Positions 8,401 through 16,697 are shown, numbered from the stretch's first letter. The stretch: 64,000 bases of DNA from Neobacillus mesonae (GCF_001636315.1 NZ_KV440949.1:3714973-3778972), one strand, 5' to 3'. Translations and numbers: made by a program. The notes: generated by a model from the sequence alone, not told the origin.

Positions 8401-8934
8401 TTGGATGAATTGACGATTGAAGCACTGGCGGCAGTCGATAAAGAAGAACTAATAGATGAGATTATGAACCGGTATGGACAAGAAATCCTCAAGCTAACTT
8501 ATTCTTATGTGAATAATAAAGCCGTTGCGGAGGACCTGACTCAGGATATTTTTGTTAAGTGCTATAAAAATCTCCATACATATAACGGCAAGTCCAAGCT
8601 CCGAACATGGCTGTGGCGGATTGCGATTAATCATTGTAAGGACTTTTTAAAAAGCTGGTATAACAAAAACGTGGTGATTACGGAAGAGGCACCAGCGATG
8701 AATGTGACGAAAAAAGAAATGGTCGAAGAGAAGGTAATCCAAAAAGAAGTGGATGATCAATTAATAACAGCGGTAATGAGCCTTCCCATTAAATATCGGG
8801 AAGTGATTTATCTTCATTATTATGAAGACATGCAAATCAAGGAGATTGCACTGTTAACCGAGGTCAGTAATAATACGATAAAAACTAGACTTAGACGTGC
8901 CAAAGAGCTTCTCAAAGAAAGATTGGAGGGTTAA
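8401..8934 (+). CDS. ECF (sigma-70 family) RNA polymerase sigma factor
   Basis: Sigma factor of 177 residues. Region 2 (about 20-90) includes DLTQDIFVKCYKNL and GKSKLRTWLWRIAINHCKDFLK, the -10 recognition surface; region 4 (about 122-175) has LPIKYREVIYLHYYEDMQIKEIA, a helix-turn-helix for the -35. Start is TTG 8401 with AAGGGGG 7 bases upstream; the ATG at 8404 is out of frame. The next gene starts 3 bases after its stop. No membrane anti-sigma gene follows; a PadR-like protein occupies that place. Regulation is probably by its own promoter. Confidence 0.93.
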   Translation: MDELTIEALAAVDKEELIDEIMNRYGQEILKLTYSYVNNKAVAEDLTQDIFVKCYKNLHTYNGKSKLRTWLWRIAINHCKDFLKSWYNKNVVITEEAPAMNVTKKEMVEEKVIQKEVDDQLITAVMSLPIKYREVIYLHYYEDMQIKEIALLTEVSNNTIKTRLRRAKELLKERLEG

Positions 8935-8937
8935 GGT

Positions 8938-9348
8938 GTGATCGAGGACCGTTTAAAAAAACTTAGAAAAACAATGGATCAAACTTCATTTGCTAATCTA
9001 AATTTTTCCGAACAGCACCGCAGGAAAATCCATGAAAAAATTAATAAGCAGGATGAGAGGGAGGAAGATATTCTTCTAGCCATCATGCAGCTGCTAGTGC
9101 AAGAAAAAACAGGTTTTGAATTGATTAGCTTGCTCCGTGGAAGGGGAATTCAAGCATTTGATGACAACGAGGGCTTTTTATATACGTTATTGCATCGATT
9201 AGAGCAGTCCGGCTGTTTACAATCCGGATGGGATCAAACGGAAGTGAAATATTACCAGATTTCCGATAAGGGACGAAAGCTTTTACGGAAAGCGGAAAAG
9301 AGCCAAGTGAAAAGGCAAATTATTTTAAAAGAAGTACTTGGGGGGTGA
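8938..9348 (+). CDS. PadR-like winged-helix protein with N-terminal extension
   Basis: Protein of 136 residues from GTG 8938 (GGAGGG 7 bases upstream, inside the sigma gene). Residues about 43-125 form a PadR winged helix: EDILLAIMQLLVQEKTGFELIS, a FLYTLLHRLEQSGCL recognition part and the wing VKYYQISDKGRKLL. The first 40 residues, with charged helices RLKKLRKTMDQ and EQHRRKIHEKINKQDE, are not typical of PadR and resemble short cytosolic anti-sigma N-termini. It lies between an ECF sigma and a protein with a HAAS-type N-terminus. PadR proteins are commonly paired with HAAS membrane proteins, so it may control sigma output or the operon. Confidence 0.82.
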   Translation: MIEDRLKKLRKTMDQTSFANLNFSEQHRRKIHEKINKQDEREEDILLAIMQLLVQEKTGFELISLLRGRGIQAFDDNEGFLYTLLHRLEQSGCLQSGWDQTEVKYYQISDKGRKLLRKAEKSQVKRQIILKEVLGG

Positions 9349-9355
9349 TACTGAA

Positions 9356-10633
9356 ATGGATAAAAAACAGCTGTTTTTAAATGAAGTCACCAGCCATATC
9401 AAGTCAAAAGAGGCTCAAAAATATGTCGCTGATGAATTAAGTTATCATGTAAAGGAAGCAAAGAAACGTTTGATAGGAAAAGGCTTGACAGAAGCCGAGG
9501 CTGAAGAAAAGGCAGTTGAACAGATGGGGAGCCCAACAAAATTAGGACAACAGCTTAACAAATTGCACCGGCCAAAGGTTGATTGGGTATTAGTGCTTTT
9601 GTTGGCGGCAACTTTGTTTCTTGGATTTCTACCATTATTTTCGCTAGGTTATATGGATGAGAGGTATTTTTCAATCAACAAGACTGTGATTGTCCTTTTG
9701 GGAGGAGCAGCTGCCATAGGAATTATGCTGATAGATTACCGGAAGTGGCAAAAGTGGTGCTGGATGTTTTATGCAATCGGCATTCTAATTCTAGTCATGT
9801 TAAGATTTTTTGTTTCGACCATGGTAAATGGAGTACCCATTTTTAGGATTTCTCCCGTTTCAATTGAAAGTACAATGGCAATTCCATTCTTTTTCCTTGC
9901 CTGGGCCTCCCTTTTTAACAATAGGAAGCTAAGGCTTTGGCAGTTTTTCATTTTGTTTTTGATTCCATTATCCTTATTTCTTGCAATGCCAAGTCTCGTC
10001 AATTCATACATCTACACTATAATGGTATTTGTTATGCTTTGCTGGAGTAAGTTTAGCAGAAAAGCCATTATTACAATTTGGGCTGTAGCAGCCGGAATCC
10101 CTGTTATGATTGGTTTGGTTTTTTGGCGTTCTATAAAGCTCTATCAGTTCGAAAGGCTGCTGGCATTTTTGCACCCTGAAAAATATCAAAATGGTGCGGG
10201 ATATCTTTATCTGCACTTGAAAGCTCTGCTCGCTAAAGCCGGCTGGTTTGGAAACCATGGAGGGAAAGACTTTATTCCAGAGGCCCATACTAATTTCGTT
10301 TTTGCCAGCTTAATCTATCATTATGGCTGGGTATTCGCTATTGGGCTCGTAATAATTCTCACCCTATTAGGTTTAAGAATCATTATGGTCTCTCTAAAAA
10401 TAAAAGATTCATATAGTAAGCTTCTTCTGTCCGGTGCATTCGCACTTTATTCAGTCCAATTGGTAACACATATTTTTATGACACTTGGACTTTTTCCAAT
10501 CATTTCTATATCCCTGCCATTCATCAGCTATGGCTTAATGCCGACTGTGTCAAATGCAATCTTAATTGGAGTAGTATTAAGCGTTTATCGAAGGAAGGAT
10601 TTAACCATTTCTCAACAAATCCTGGAAAAATAA
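9356..10633 (+). CDS. FtsW/RodA/SpoVE-family membrane protein with N-terminal HAAS-like (permease prefix) domain
   Basis: Protein of 425 residues. Residues 1-65 form a soluble helical HAAS-type module (KYVADELSYHVKEAKKRLIGKGL, then EAEEKAVEQMG, spans about 25-60). From residue 75 about ten transmembrane helices follow, with SEDS-family features late in the protein: an HTNFVFASLIYHYGW motif and SLPFISYGLMPTVSNA near the end, close to the RodA/FtsW FISYGGSS motif but without GGSS. SEDS proteins polymerise glycan strands; whether this divergent member is catalytic is unclear. Start ATG 9356 has GGTGA 7 bases upstream. It is the last gene of the ECF operon, followed by a strong terminator. Confidence 0.85.
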   Translation: MDKKQLFLNEVTSHIKSKEAQKYVADELSYHVKEAKKRLIGKGLTEAEAEEKAVEQMGSPTKLGQQLNKLHRPKVDWVLVLLLAATLFLGFLPLFSLGYMDERYFSINKTVIVLLGGAAAIGIMLIDYRKWQKWCWMFYAIGILILVMLRFFVSTMVNGVPIFRISPVSIESTMAIPFFFLAWASLFNNRKLRLWQFFILFLIPLSLFLAMPSLVNSYIYTIMVFVMLCWSKFSRKAIITIWAVAAGIPVMIGLVFWRSIKLYQFERLLAFLHPEKYQNGAGYLYLHLKALLAKAGWFGNHGGKDFIPEAHTNFVFASLIYHYGWVFAIGLVIILTLLGLRIIMVSLKIKDSYSKLLLSGAFALYSVQLVTHIFMTLGLFPIISISLPFISYGLMPTVSNAILIGVVLSVYRRKDLTISQQILEK

Positions 10634-10668
10634 TAAAAACGGGAAGCAGCTTCCCGTTTTTATTATTT
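10629..10668. terminator. bidirectional intrinsic terminator
   Basis: A near-perfect dyad around 10650 (AAAAACGGGAAG and CTTCCCGTTTTT arms, AT-rich outer part) has T-runs on both strands. It separates the convergent RodA-like gene and the small minus-strand gene. Confidence 0.92.
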
Positions 10669-10669
10669 A

Positions 10670-10903
10670 TCATTCAAAAAATCCCAACGCATATTTAACT
10701 GCTTCATGAACATCCTTTGTTTCATACGCCTGTAAATCCTCAAAGCTAATTTTCATCTTTACATTTTCCAAGTCATAGCCGCTGTCTAAATCAATGTCCA
10801 GCAGGACCTCATATCCTTCTTCATTCACACTGGTATTAATAATATTAAAGGTTCGGATGGCGGTGCCTGTTTCATACTCAATCCGGTCTAAGAAATCTGC
10901 CAT
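10670..10903 (-). CDS. small conserved-looking acidic protein, unknown function
   Basis: Protein of 77 residues from ATG 10903, with GGAGG 8 bases upstream; a longer frame from 10924 has no ribosome site. The sequence MADFLDRIEYETGTAIRTFN leads into a mixed alpha/beta protein with DIDLDSGYDLENVKMKI and ending YALGFFE; no membrane segment, cysteine or recognisable motif. It is monocistronic, ends in the shared bidirectional terminator, and is followed on the same strand by nothing. I do not recognise the family. Confidence 0.7.
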   Translation of the reverse strand: MADFLDRIEYETGTAIRTFNIINTSVNEEGYEVLLDIDLDSGYDLENVKMKISFEDLQAYETKDVHEAVKYALGFFE

Positions 10904-10972
10904 TATGTATTCCTCCAGCCTCAAGATTCACTTGTAGCATTTGCTAATCCAATCGTGTCCATTCATCACTTT

Positions 10973-11590
10973 TTAAAATGATTGGGACAGCTGGACGATG
11001 AGGTAGACAGCAACACCCCAGATGATGAGCGCAGAAAATTTATTGATGATTTTTAAGAACTTTCCTTCCGAATCGAAGTTGCCGACAATTTTTCCAGCTA
11101 TGGCTAACCCGAAGAACCAAAGCCAGGAAACAATGATACAAACGGCAGCAAAGGCAGCTTTTTCAGAACCATGGTAATTGAGCGAGCTCGTTCCAATCAC
11201 CCCAATAGTGTCAAGAATCGCATGGGGATTAAGCAAGGAAACCGATAAGGCAAACATGATTTGTTTCTTCGTCGACATCGCCGCTTCCTTTTGGCTTAAA
11301 TTGGCGGGTTCACTTTTCCAAATGGCCCAGCCCATATAAAGCAGGAATACAATTCCAATTGAAAAAATCACAATCTGTAAAACAGGAACCGTTAAGACAA
11401 TGACAGAAACGCCCAAAACGGCTGATAAAATGAGCAAAGTGTCGCAAAGCGCAGCCGTCAGGACCACCGGAATAGCTCTCGTGAACTTTGGCTGAGAGGC
11501 ACCTTGATTAAACACAAATACATTTTGAGCCCCAAGCGGCAAAATCAACCCGAAGGCTAATACAAAACCATGAAGAATGGCTGCTAACAA
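10973..11590 (-). CDS. LysE/ArgO-family amino-acid exporter
   Basis: Inner-membrane exporter of 205 residues with six predicted helices. The LysE family pattern is clear: FVLAFGLILPLGAQNVFVFNQG (residues about 9-30; key GAQN), RAIPVVLTAALCDTLLI, and SLLNPHAILDTIGV around residue 117 (the NPxA/D motif). Members export basic amino acids such as lysine or arginine; the substrate here is inferred only. Start is TTG 11590 with GGGGAG 6 bases upstream. It is monocistronic, next to a short 52-bp-period repeat region. Confidence 0.88.
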   Translation of the reverse strand: MLAAILHGFVLAFGLILPLGAQNVFVFNQGASQPKFTRAIPVVLTAALCDTLLILSAVLGVSVIVLTVPVLQIVIFSIGIVFLLYMGWAIWKSEPANLSQKEAAMSTKKQIMFALSVSLLNPHAILDTIGVIGTSSLNYHGSEKAAFAAVCIIVSWLWFFGLAIAGKIVGNFDSEGKFLKIINKFSALIIWGVAVYLIVQLSQSF

Positions 11591-11747
11591 ATCGTTCTCC
11601 CCCTAAATTTATATCTCTAATAAATGTATGAGCCGTTTCCTAGATGATACTTTCATAATAGATATATGGAGGAGATACGTCCACTAATTGAAATTGAAAG
11701 GTTGAACGAGCGGTTGAGCGGGGAAATTAGTGTTAGAAGGTATTATG

Positions 11748-11840
11748 TCTCATAGAACCCGTCTATGGGACAAAACGAGCGTTGGGATAAAAGAAACTGT
11801 CCCATAGAATCTGTCTTAAGGGAAAAACCGAGCAGTCAAT
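11748..11840. repeat. short 52-bp-period repeat with perfect 10-bp inverted arms
   Basis: CATAGAA blocks recur 52 bp apart (anchors 11748 and 11800), and GAGC blocks recur at 11778 and 11830. One unit has perfect arms CTATGGGACA (11763-11772) and TGTCCCATAG (11798-11807) around a 25-base interior. It belongs by architecture to the larger 52-bp arrays elsewhere in the window. The rest of the 400-base gap between the exporter and the next gene shows nothing further. Confidence 0.8.
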
Positions 11841-11954
11841 GAAAAGTGCAAAATAAAAGGCTTATTGAATACAAAATCAAGAAAATCTTCAATCAGTTGC
11901 CTATTAAATAAAGTATGCCGCCAAACACAAAAAAATCTCGTAACTACAAAAAGA

Positions 11955-11988
11955 GGAAGGACAACACCCTAAAAAGTGTTGTCCTTTT
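11955..11988. terminator. intrinsic terminator for the small minus-strand gene
   Basis: AAGGACAACAC and GTGTTGTCCTT form an 11-bp stem with an 8-base loop just after the 44-codon gene. Flanking A and T runs allow termination from either side. Confidence 0.8.
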
Positions 11989-11992
11989 GCGT

Positions 11993-12127
11993 TTATTGAT
12001 TCTTATTTTGTTCCCTAGCCGCTTTCTTTCGGGCCTTCTTATTTAATCCAGTCTCAGAACCAAATTCCGTATCGTCCTTGTTCCCGCCAGTGTGCGGCTG
12101 GTTGCGGTTGTCATTCCGATTAGTCAT
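11993..12127 (-). CDS. 44-residue hydrophilic protein, possibly spore-associated
   Basis: Short gene of 44 codons: starts MTNRNDNRNQPHTGGNKDDT and ends LNKKARKKAAREQNKNQ (shown as two parts). It has an AAGGTG ribosome site 5 bases before ATG 12127 and its own terminator downstream. The composition (Asn, Gln, Lys, Gly, Arg; no hydrophobic core) resembles the small acid-soluble and minor spore proteins of Bacillus such as SspP-type peptides, but I do not recognise a specific family. Assignment to spores is an inference from composition. Confidence 0.65.
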   Translation of the reverse strand: MTNRNDNRNQPHTGGNKDDTEFGSETGLNKKARKKAAREQNKNQ

Positions 12128-12257
12128 GGTTTCACCTTCTTTATTATGTAGTAAATTGCTACAACAGGCTGCTTTATCAACGCAGCCATCCTTATCCTGT
12201 GATGTTTTTCAGAAATTATTCCATTTAAAAATTTTAAAAAAATAGTGTTTTTTGTTT

Positions 12258-12302
12258 GTAATGTTACAAAAGTTTTGCTAACTTTATATTAAGTAACATT
12301 AC
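12258..12302. promoter_or_regulatory. perfect 10-bp inverted repeat before the recombinase gene
   Basis: GTAATGTTAC (12258-12267) and GTAACATTAC (12293-12302) are exact inverted copies 25 bases apart. The right arm touches the GGAGG ribosome site of the integrase-like gene. It could be an operator or a recombination crossover site with two inverted binding arms. Confidence 0.6.
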
Positions 12303-12315
12303 AGGAGGAATTTTA

Positions 12316-12885
12316 GTGGAGTGCGTTAGCCCCATCAAGGAAATCAACCAGATTAATTCCATAAAGGAAAAATTGCAAAAGCAGTCACTCCGAGATTATT
12401 TGCTGTTTGTTTTTGGCATTAACACGGGAATCCGGGTGCACGACTTGCTTTCTTTAAAAGTGTCAGACGTTTGGGATGGGCAATCGGTAAGAGAATTCCT
12501 AACCATTTCTGCTGAAAATAATGAAGCGCCAAAAGTGCATTATTTAAACCAGCAGGTTAAAACCGCATTAGAAAATTATTTAGCGGGCGCAGGCGGCTTA
12601 CTTCAAGACTGTGATTTTCTTTTTAAATCCAAAAAAAATAACCTGCCAATCACTCGCCAGCAGGCATATCGGATTATTAACGGGGTCGCAAAAGAGGTAG
12701 GAATTACCGAAAAAATCGGTATGCATACGCTGCGGAAAACATTTGGTTATCATGCTTACCGAAAAGGGATTGCGATTTCGATTTTAATGGATATTTATAA
12801 TCACCATACTCATGCCGAAACATTGCGTTATATCGGAATCGAAAAGGATGAGGAACCCTACATTAAGGTTGATGTGAATCTTTAA
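12316..12885 (+). CDS. minimal tyrosine recombinase (catalytic domain only)
   Basis: Integrase-like protein of 189 residues, GTG start with GGAGG 7 bases upstream. It has the catalytic set of the phage-integrase family: first Arg in FGINTGIRVHDLLSL, H-x-x-R in MHTLRKTFGYH, second His in IYNHHTHAETLRYIGI and the Tyr of LRYIGI. The usual N-terminal SAM-like core-binding domain is almost absent (about 20 residues precede the catalytic fold), so it is much shorter than XerC/D (about 300). Similar stand-alone catalytic domains occur in Bacillus genomes. No mobile element borders were seen around it. Role unknown. Confidence 0.85.
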   Translation: MECVSPIKEINQINSIKEKLQKQSLRDYLLFVFGINTGIRVHDLLSLKVSDVWDGQSVREFLTISAENNEAPKVHYLNQQVKTALENYLAGAGGLLQDCDFLFKSKKNNLPITRQQAYRIINGVAKEVGITEKIGMHTLRKTFGYHAYRKGIAISILMDIYNHHTHAETLRYIGIEKDEEPYIKVDVNL

Positions 12886-12890
12886 AACGA

Positions 12891-12922
12891 AAAAACTCCT
12901 CCATCGTAAACGACAGAGGAGT
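12891..12922 (-). terminator. intrinsic terminator of the UspA/KdpD-like gene
   Basis: ACTCCTC and GAGGAGT arms with a 14-base loop; on the minus strand the stem is followed by a T6 run. It also lies directly after the recombinase stop on the other strand. Confidence 0.75.
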
Positions 12923-12930
12923 ATCATCAA

Positions 12931-13611
12931 TCAATCTGTATCCAAAGGTTCCGTCATTCTTACGTGAACCAGCTCTTTCACCACGTCTTCGATAACAGGA
13001 ACCTGTAGCGTTTCTTTGTCCTTCATAAACTTGAAAACACCGTTATTAAAGTCAGTCCCTTGTTCTTTGAAAAAAATGCCTTCGTATACCACATTTTCGT
13101 TATGCTCGAAGCTCAATAGATATTGATTTCCTTCTTTTAAAAGGTAGGCACGGACGCCTTTTTCAAAATGTCCTTCTTGGTCTCGTAAGGAGCGGGACAC
13201 CGATATAATATGCAAATCCACGAAGGGAATCTCGCGTAATAGGGCATTAATAATTGATCCTTTTGTCATCTGTTCCCAGCGGCTTTGGGCTGTCTGACCG
13301 AGGATGATCTGCGTAATATGCTTTTCACGGGCGACTTCAGCAATGACTTCAGCAACAGGTCGCTTTTCATTATCTTTTAAAATATAAGCCTCCGCATGAT
13401 GCTGTTCGGCTAATTGTTTCCACCTGGTGATGTAATCTGATTTTTCCGCATCGAGTTCATCGAAAGGGGCAGGATCAATGGTCAAAATATAGAGCGGGCA
13501 GTCCAGCATATGGGAAAGCTTGCAGCCGCGCTGAATCAGCCGTTCACCATTTGGTCCATAATAAACACAGACGAGAATGCTTTCATCCATACGCCCTTTT
13601 ACTTTTTTCAA
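12931..13611 (-). CDS. universal-stress / KdpD-N-like nucleotide-binding protein
   Basis: Soluble protein of 226 residues. Residues about 9-140 have the UspA-type alpha/beta fold seen in KdpD: ESILVCVYYGPNGERLIQRG, then ILKDNEKRPVAEVIAEVAREKHITQIILGQ (span about 87-116) and a SRWEQMTKGSIINALLREI segment with the characteristic G-x2-I-x2-L pattern. The last 75 residues are an additional domain without a recognised family. Start: TTG 13611 has GAGGTG 6 bases upstream and is preferred to GTG 13620. It is divergent from the mrp operon, from which it is separated by 20-21-bp phased repeats, so a role in K+/Na+ homeostasis is a plausible inference. Confidence 0.75.
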   Translation of the reverse strand: MKKVKGRMDESILVCVYYGPNGERLIQRGCKLSHMLDCPLYILTIDPAPFDELDAEKSDYITRWKQLAEQHHAEAYILKDNEKRPVAEVIAEVAREKHITQIILGQTAQSRWEQMTKGSIINALLREIPFVDLHIISVSRSLRDQEGHFEKGVRAYLLKEGNQYLLSFEHNENVVYEGIFFKEQGTDFNNGVFKFMKDKETLQVPVIEDVVKELVHVRMTEPLDTD

Positions 13612-13710
13612 TTTATTCACCTCGAGGCTTTGATGCTGACAGTTGGTTTAAGCTTCCGTTACCCAAGACTATAGCTGATACGGATGGAACCGTCAACCCA
13701 AATGTGTATA

Positions 13711-13802
13711 TTGCAGATATATTAGAAAAACTGCAGATATCTTACTCAAAATTGCAGATATATTTCAAAGAATTGCAGATATCCTGCGGAACCCGTAGAT
13801 AT
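13711..13802. repeat. five GCAGATAT repeats spaced 20-21 bp, upstream of mrp
   Basis: GCAGATAT at 13713, 13733, 13754 and 13775 and a variant GTAGATAT at 13795 give spacings of 20, 21, 21, 20 bp, two helical turns. They end 55 bp before mrpA. All five cores therefore face one side of the DNA. A cooperative regulator site or an expandable repeat are both possible. Confidence 0.85.
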
Positions 13803-13859
13803 TTTCATTTTAAAATTTATTAAATTTAAGAACTTTCCACCAAGAAAGGAGGCAGATGG

Positions 13860-16697
13860 ATGTCCTTACTCCATATCATGATATTCATTCCGTTTTTATT
13901 TGCTATTCTTGTACCATTTATCCATAAAATGTGCAATCCGCGCATCCATACTGGCTGGTTCGTACTTATCGTACCGCTTGGGATCTTTCTTTACTTATTA
14001 AAGTATATCCCGTTAACCGCCAGCGGCAAAACAGCTCTATTCGAACTGTCGTGGATGCCGTCGCTAGGCATCAATTTCACCGCCTATTTGGATGGTTTAG
14101 CCTTAATCTTTGCCCTGCTGATCACCGGAATCGGGGCACTCGTTATTCTTTATTCCATTTATTACTTATCTAAAGAAAAAGAAGCACTCCACAATTTCTA
14201 TGTGTACCTGCTTCTATTCATGGGTGCTATGCTCGGATTAGTGTTCTCCGACAATATCTTTGTTCTATATGTATTTTGGGAACTAACAAGTATCTCTTCT
14301 TTTCTTTTAATTGCCTATTGGTACCACCGGAAAAATTCCCGCTATGGTGCGCAAAAGGCGATGTTGATTACGATTGCCGGCGGCCTTGCCATGCTGGCGG
14401 GTCTGATTTTGCTCAGCATTATGGCGGATACTTACAGCGTACGTGAAATGATGAGCATAGCTCAGGGAATAGCGTCACATAAGCTATTTCTTCCGGCCAT
14501 GATTCTCTTGCTATTAGGAGCCTTTACAAAATCGGCACAGTTTCCTTTCAGTATCTGGCTTCCAGATGCGATGGAAGCCCCGACACCCATCAGCGCCTAT
14601 TTGCATTCCGCTACCATGGTAAAGGCAGGAATCTATTTAGTTGCCCGATTTACACCGGTGTTTGGCGGCAGTGCCGAATGGTTCTGGCTCGTTACTGGTG
14701 CAGGAATCCTCACGCTCCTATATGGTTCGCTTAACGCGGTTCAGCAAAAGGACTTAAAAGCGCTGCTGGCCTATTCAACCATCAGCCAGCTTGGTTTAAT
14801 TATGAGTCTATTAGGGCTTGGATCGGCTGCCCTTTATTACAGAACAGGAAATGAAGCATCCGTTTATGCATTTGCCGTGGCGGCAGCGATTTTTCATATG
14901 ATCAACCATTCTACCTTTAAAGGCAGCTTGTTTATGGTGATTGGGATAATCGACCATGAAGCCGGAACCCGGGACTTACGCCGCTTGGGCGGACTCGCAG
15001 CTTTAATGCCTGTATCGTTTACATTGGCCATTATTGGCAGCTTCGCAATGGCAGGACTGCCGCCATTCAACGGATTTTTAAGTAAAGAAATGTTTTTTAC
15101 AAGCGTTTTGACGCTGATCGAGCAGCCTGTATTTGGTGCAAAGACCCTTGCTGTGCTGATTCCTATTATCGCATGGGCGGCCAGTGTGTTTACATTTATC
15201 TACTGTATGATTCTTGTGTTTAAAACGTTTACGGGCAAGCACCACCCAGAAAAACTGGATAAACCGGTACACGAAGCACCGCTTGGCATGCTGCTTCCGC
15301 CAATGATATTGGCAGCCCTTGTGATAGGAATTTTCTTTTTCCCAAATGTCATTGCTGACTATTTCCTGAAGCCTGCTTTAGCGGCAGTTGTCCCTGCTCA
15401 GACAGGTCTTGATATAAAAATAAGCGCCTGGCATGGCTGGAATAAAGAGGTATTTATGACGATTGGCGTAATCGCCTGCGGTTCCCTTCTGTATCGTAGC
15501 TTAAAAAAATGGTCGCCAGTTTATCAGCTATACCCTAAAAGATTTACACTTAATCATGCATATAATCTGGTTCTTCAAGGAATGGAAGATCTATCATTAA
15601 AGATCACAAAACGTTATATGACAGGATTTGTCCGTGATTATCTTGTGTATATTTTCTTCACGATTATCCTTGTTCTCGGTGGTGCATTGTGGCTGCTAGG
15701 CGGAACTAGCTTTAATTTTTCAAAAAATGCTCCGGTTAATGCCTTTGAAGTGGGAATGGTTATTGGGATGATTATGGCTGTCTTAACTGTGTTGTTAGCA
15801 AAATTAAGGCTGACCGCAATTATCGCCCTTGGTGCCCTTGGTTTTCTTGTTTCTTTATTGTTTGTTGTGTTCCGGGCTCCAGATTTAGCTTTAACCCAAT
15901 TAGTGGTGGAAACTGTGACAACTGTGCTATTCCTGCTATGTTTCTATCATTTGCCGGAATTACGAAAGGAAAAAAGCCGCATTAGCTTCAAATTAACGAA
16001 TCTGGTTATTTCGTTAGGAGTCGGGTCGGTCTTTACGGTACTGGCTTTGTCGGCAAACAACCACCGTTTTTCTGAAACCATTTCAAGCTTTTTCGAGGAT
16101 TCCTATACCCTTGCCGGTGCTAAAAATATGGTAAATGCGATCCTCGTCGATTTCCGCGGGCTGGATACGATGCTGGAAATCCTTGTATTATGCATCGCCG
16201 GTCTCGGGGTGTTTACCTTGATTCATATGGGGGATAAGGGCCAGGAGACAGGCAGCAGTCTATTAGAAAAAATAAGGTCTAATGATGTGATTTTACGGAC
16301 TGTGACAAAGGCTGCGAGCATCATTATTTTCACCTTTGCGGTTTACCTCTTTTTTGGGGGGCATCACAATCCTGGCGGAGGATTTGTTGGCGGATTAAGC
16401 GGCGCAGCGGGATTGATTCTCCTTTATCTAGCGTTTGACTTCGAAACAATTCGTGAAAATATTCCGGTGGATTTTAAAAAATTAGCGGCAGCCGGGGTTC
16501 TTATTGCCGTTATGACAGGAGCAGGTTCCTTCCTGTTTCAAGCACCTTTTATGAGCCAGACTTTTGGCCATGTTGAGCTCCCTGTTTTTGGTGATACGGA
16601 GCTCGCAACAGCGCTGATTTTCGATTTAGGTGTTGCCTTAGCGGTGGTCGGGACGGCGATGACGATTATTCTAACGATAAGTGAGGACGAATCATAA
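13860..16697 (+). CDS. mrpA: Na+/H+ antiporter subunit A fused to subunit B (MrpA-MrpB)
   Basis: Polytopic membrane protein of 945 residues. Residues 1-800 correspond to MrpA (about 800 residues in B. subtilis): the NuoL/ND5-like proton-channel core with LVFSDNIFVLYVFWELTSISS, SAQFPFSIWLPDAMEAPTPISAYLHSATMVKAGIYL (span about 223-258; key K222-region, E, H) and the DUF4040 part FRAPDLALTQLVVE. Residues about 805-945 are a complete MnhB domain (NDVILRTVTKAASIIIF, FGGHHNPGGGFVGGLSGA, DLGVALAVVGTAMTII), normally a separate 143-residue MrpB. Start ATG 13860 follows AAAGGAGG. It is first in the seven-subunit-equivalent mrp operon that exports Na+ in exchange for H+ in alkali and salt stress. Confidence 0.95.
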   Translation: MSLLHIMIFIPFLFAILVPFIHKMCNPRIHTGWFVLIVPLGIFLYLLKYIPLTASGKTALFELSWMPSLGINFTAYLDGLALIFALLITGIGALVILYSIYYLSKEKEALHNFYVYLLLFMGAMLGLVFSDNIFVLYVFWELTSISSFLLIAYWYHRKNSRYGAQKAMLITIAGGLAMLAGLILLSIMADTYSVREMMSIAQGIASHKLFLPAMILLLLGAFTKSAQFPFSIWLPDAMEAPTPISAYLHSATMVKAGIYLVARFTPVFGGSAEWFWLVTGAGILTLLYGSLNAVQQKDLKALLAYSTISQLGLIMSLLGLGSAALYYRTGNEASVYAFAVAAAIFHMINHSTFKGSLFMVIGIIDHEAGTRDLRRLGGLAALMPVSFTLAIIGSFAMAGLPPFNGFLSKEMFFTSVLTLIEQPVFGAKTLAVLIPIIAWAASVFTFIYCMILVFKTFTGKHHPEKLDKPVHEAPLGMLLPPMILAALVIGIFFFPNVIADYFLKPALAAVVPAQTGLDIKISAWHGWNKEVFMTIGVIACGSLLYRSLKKWSPVYQLYPKRFTLNHAYNLVLQGMEDLSLKITKRYMTGFVRDYLVYIFFTIILVLGGALWLLGGTSFNFSKNAPVNAFEVGMVIGMIMAVLTVLLAKLRLTAIIALGALGFLVSLLFVVFRAPDLALTQLVVETVTTVLFLLCFYHLPELRKEKSRISFKLTNLVISLGVGSVFTVLALSANNHRFSETISSFFEDSYTLAGAKNMVNAILVDFRGLDTMLEILVLCIAGLGVFTLIHMGDKGQETGSSLLEKIRSNDVILRTVTKAASIIIFTFAVYLFFGGHHNPGGGFVGGLSGAAGLILLYLAFDFETIRENIPVDFKKLAAAGVLIAVMTGAGSFLFQAPFMSQTFGHVELPVFGDTELATALIFDLGVALAVVGTAMTIILTISEDES

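Noticed and set aside
13931-14173. Plus-strand frame inside mrpA and similar frames inside mrpD (17216, 18149)
   Set aside because: Out-of-frame shadows of highly conserved antiporter genes.
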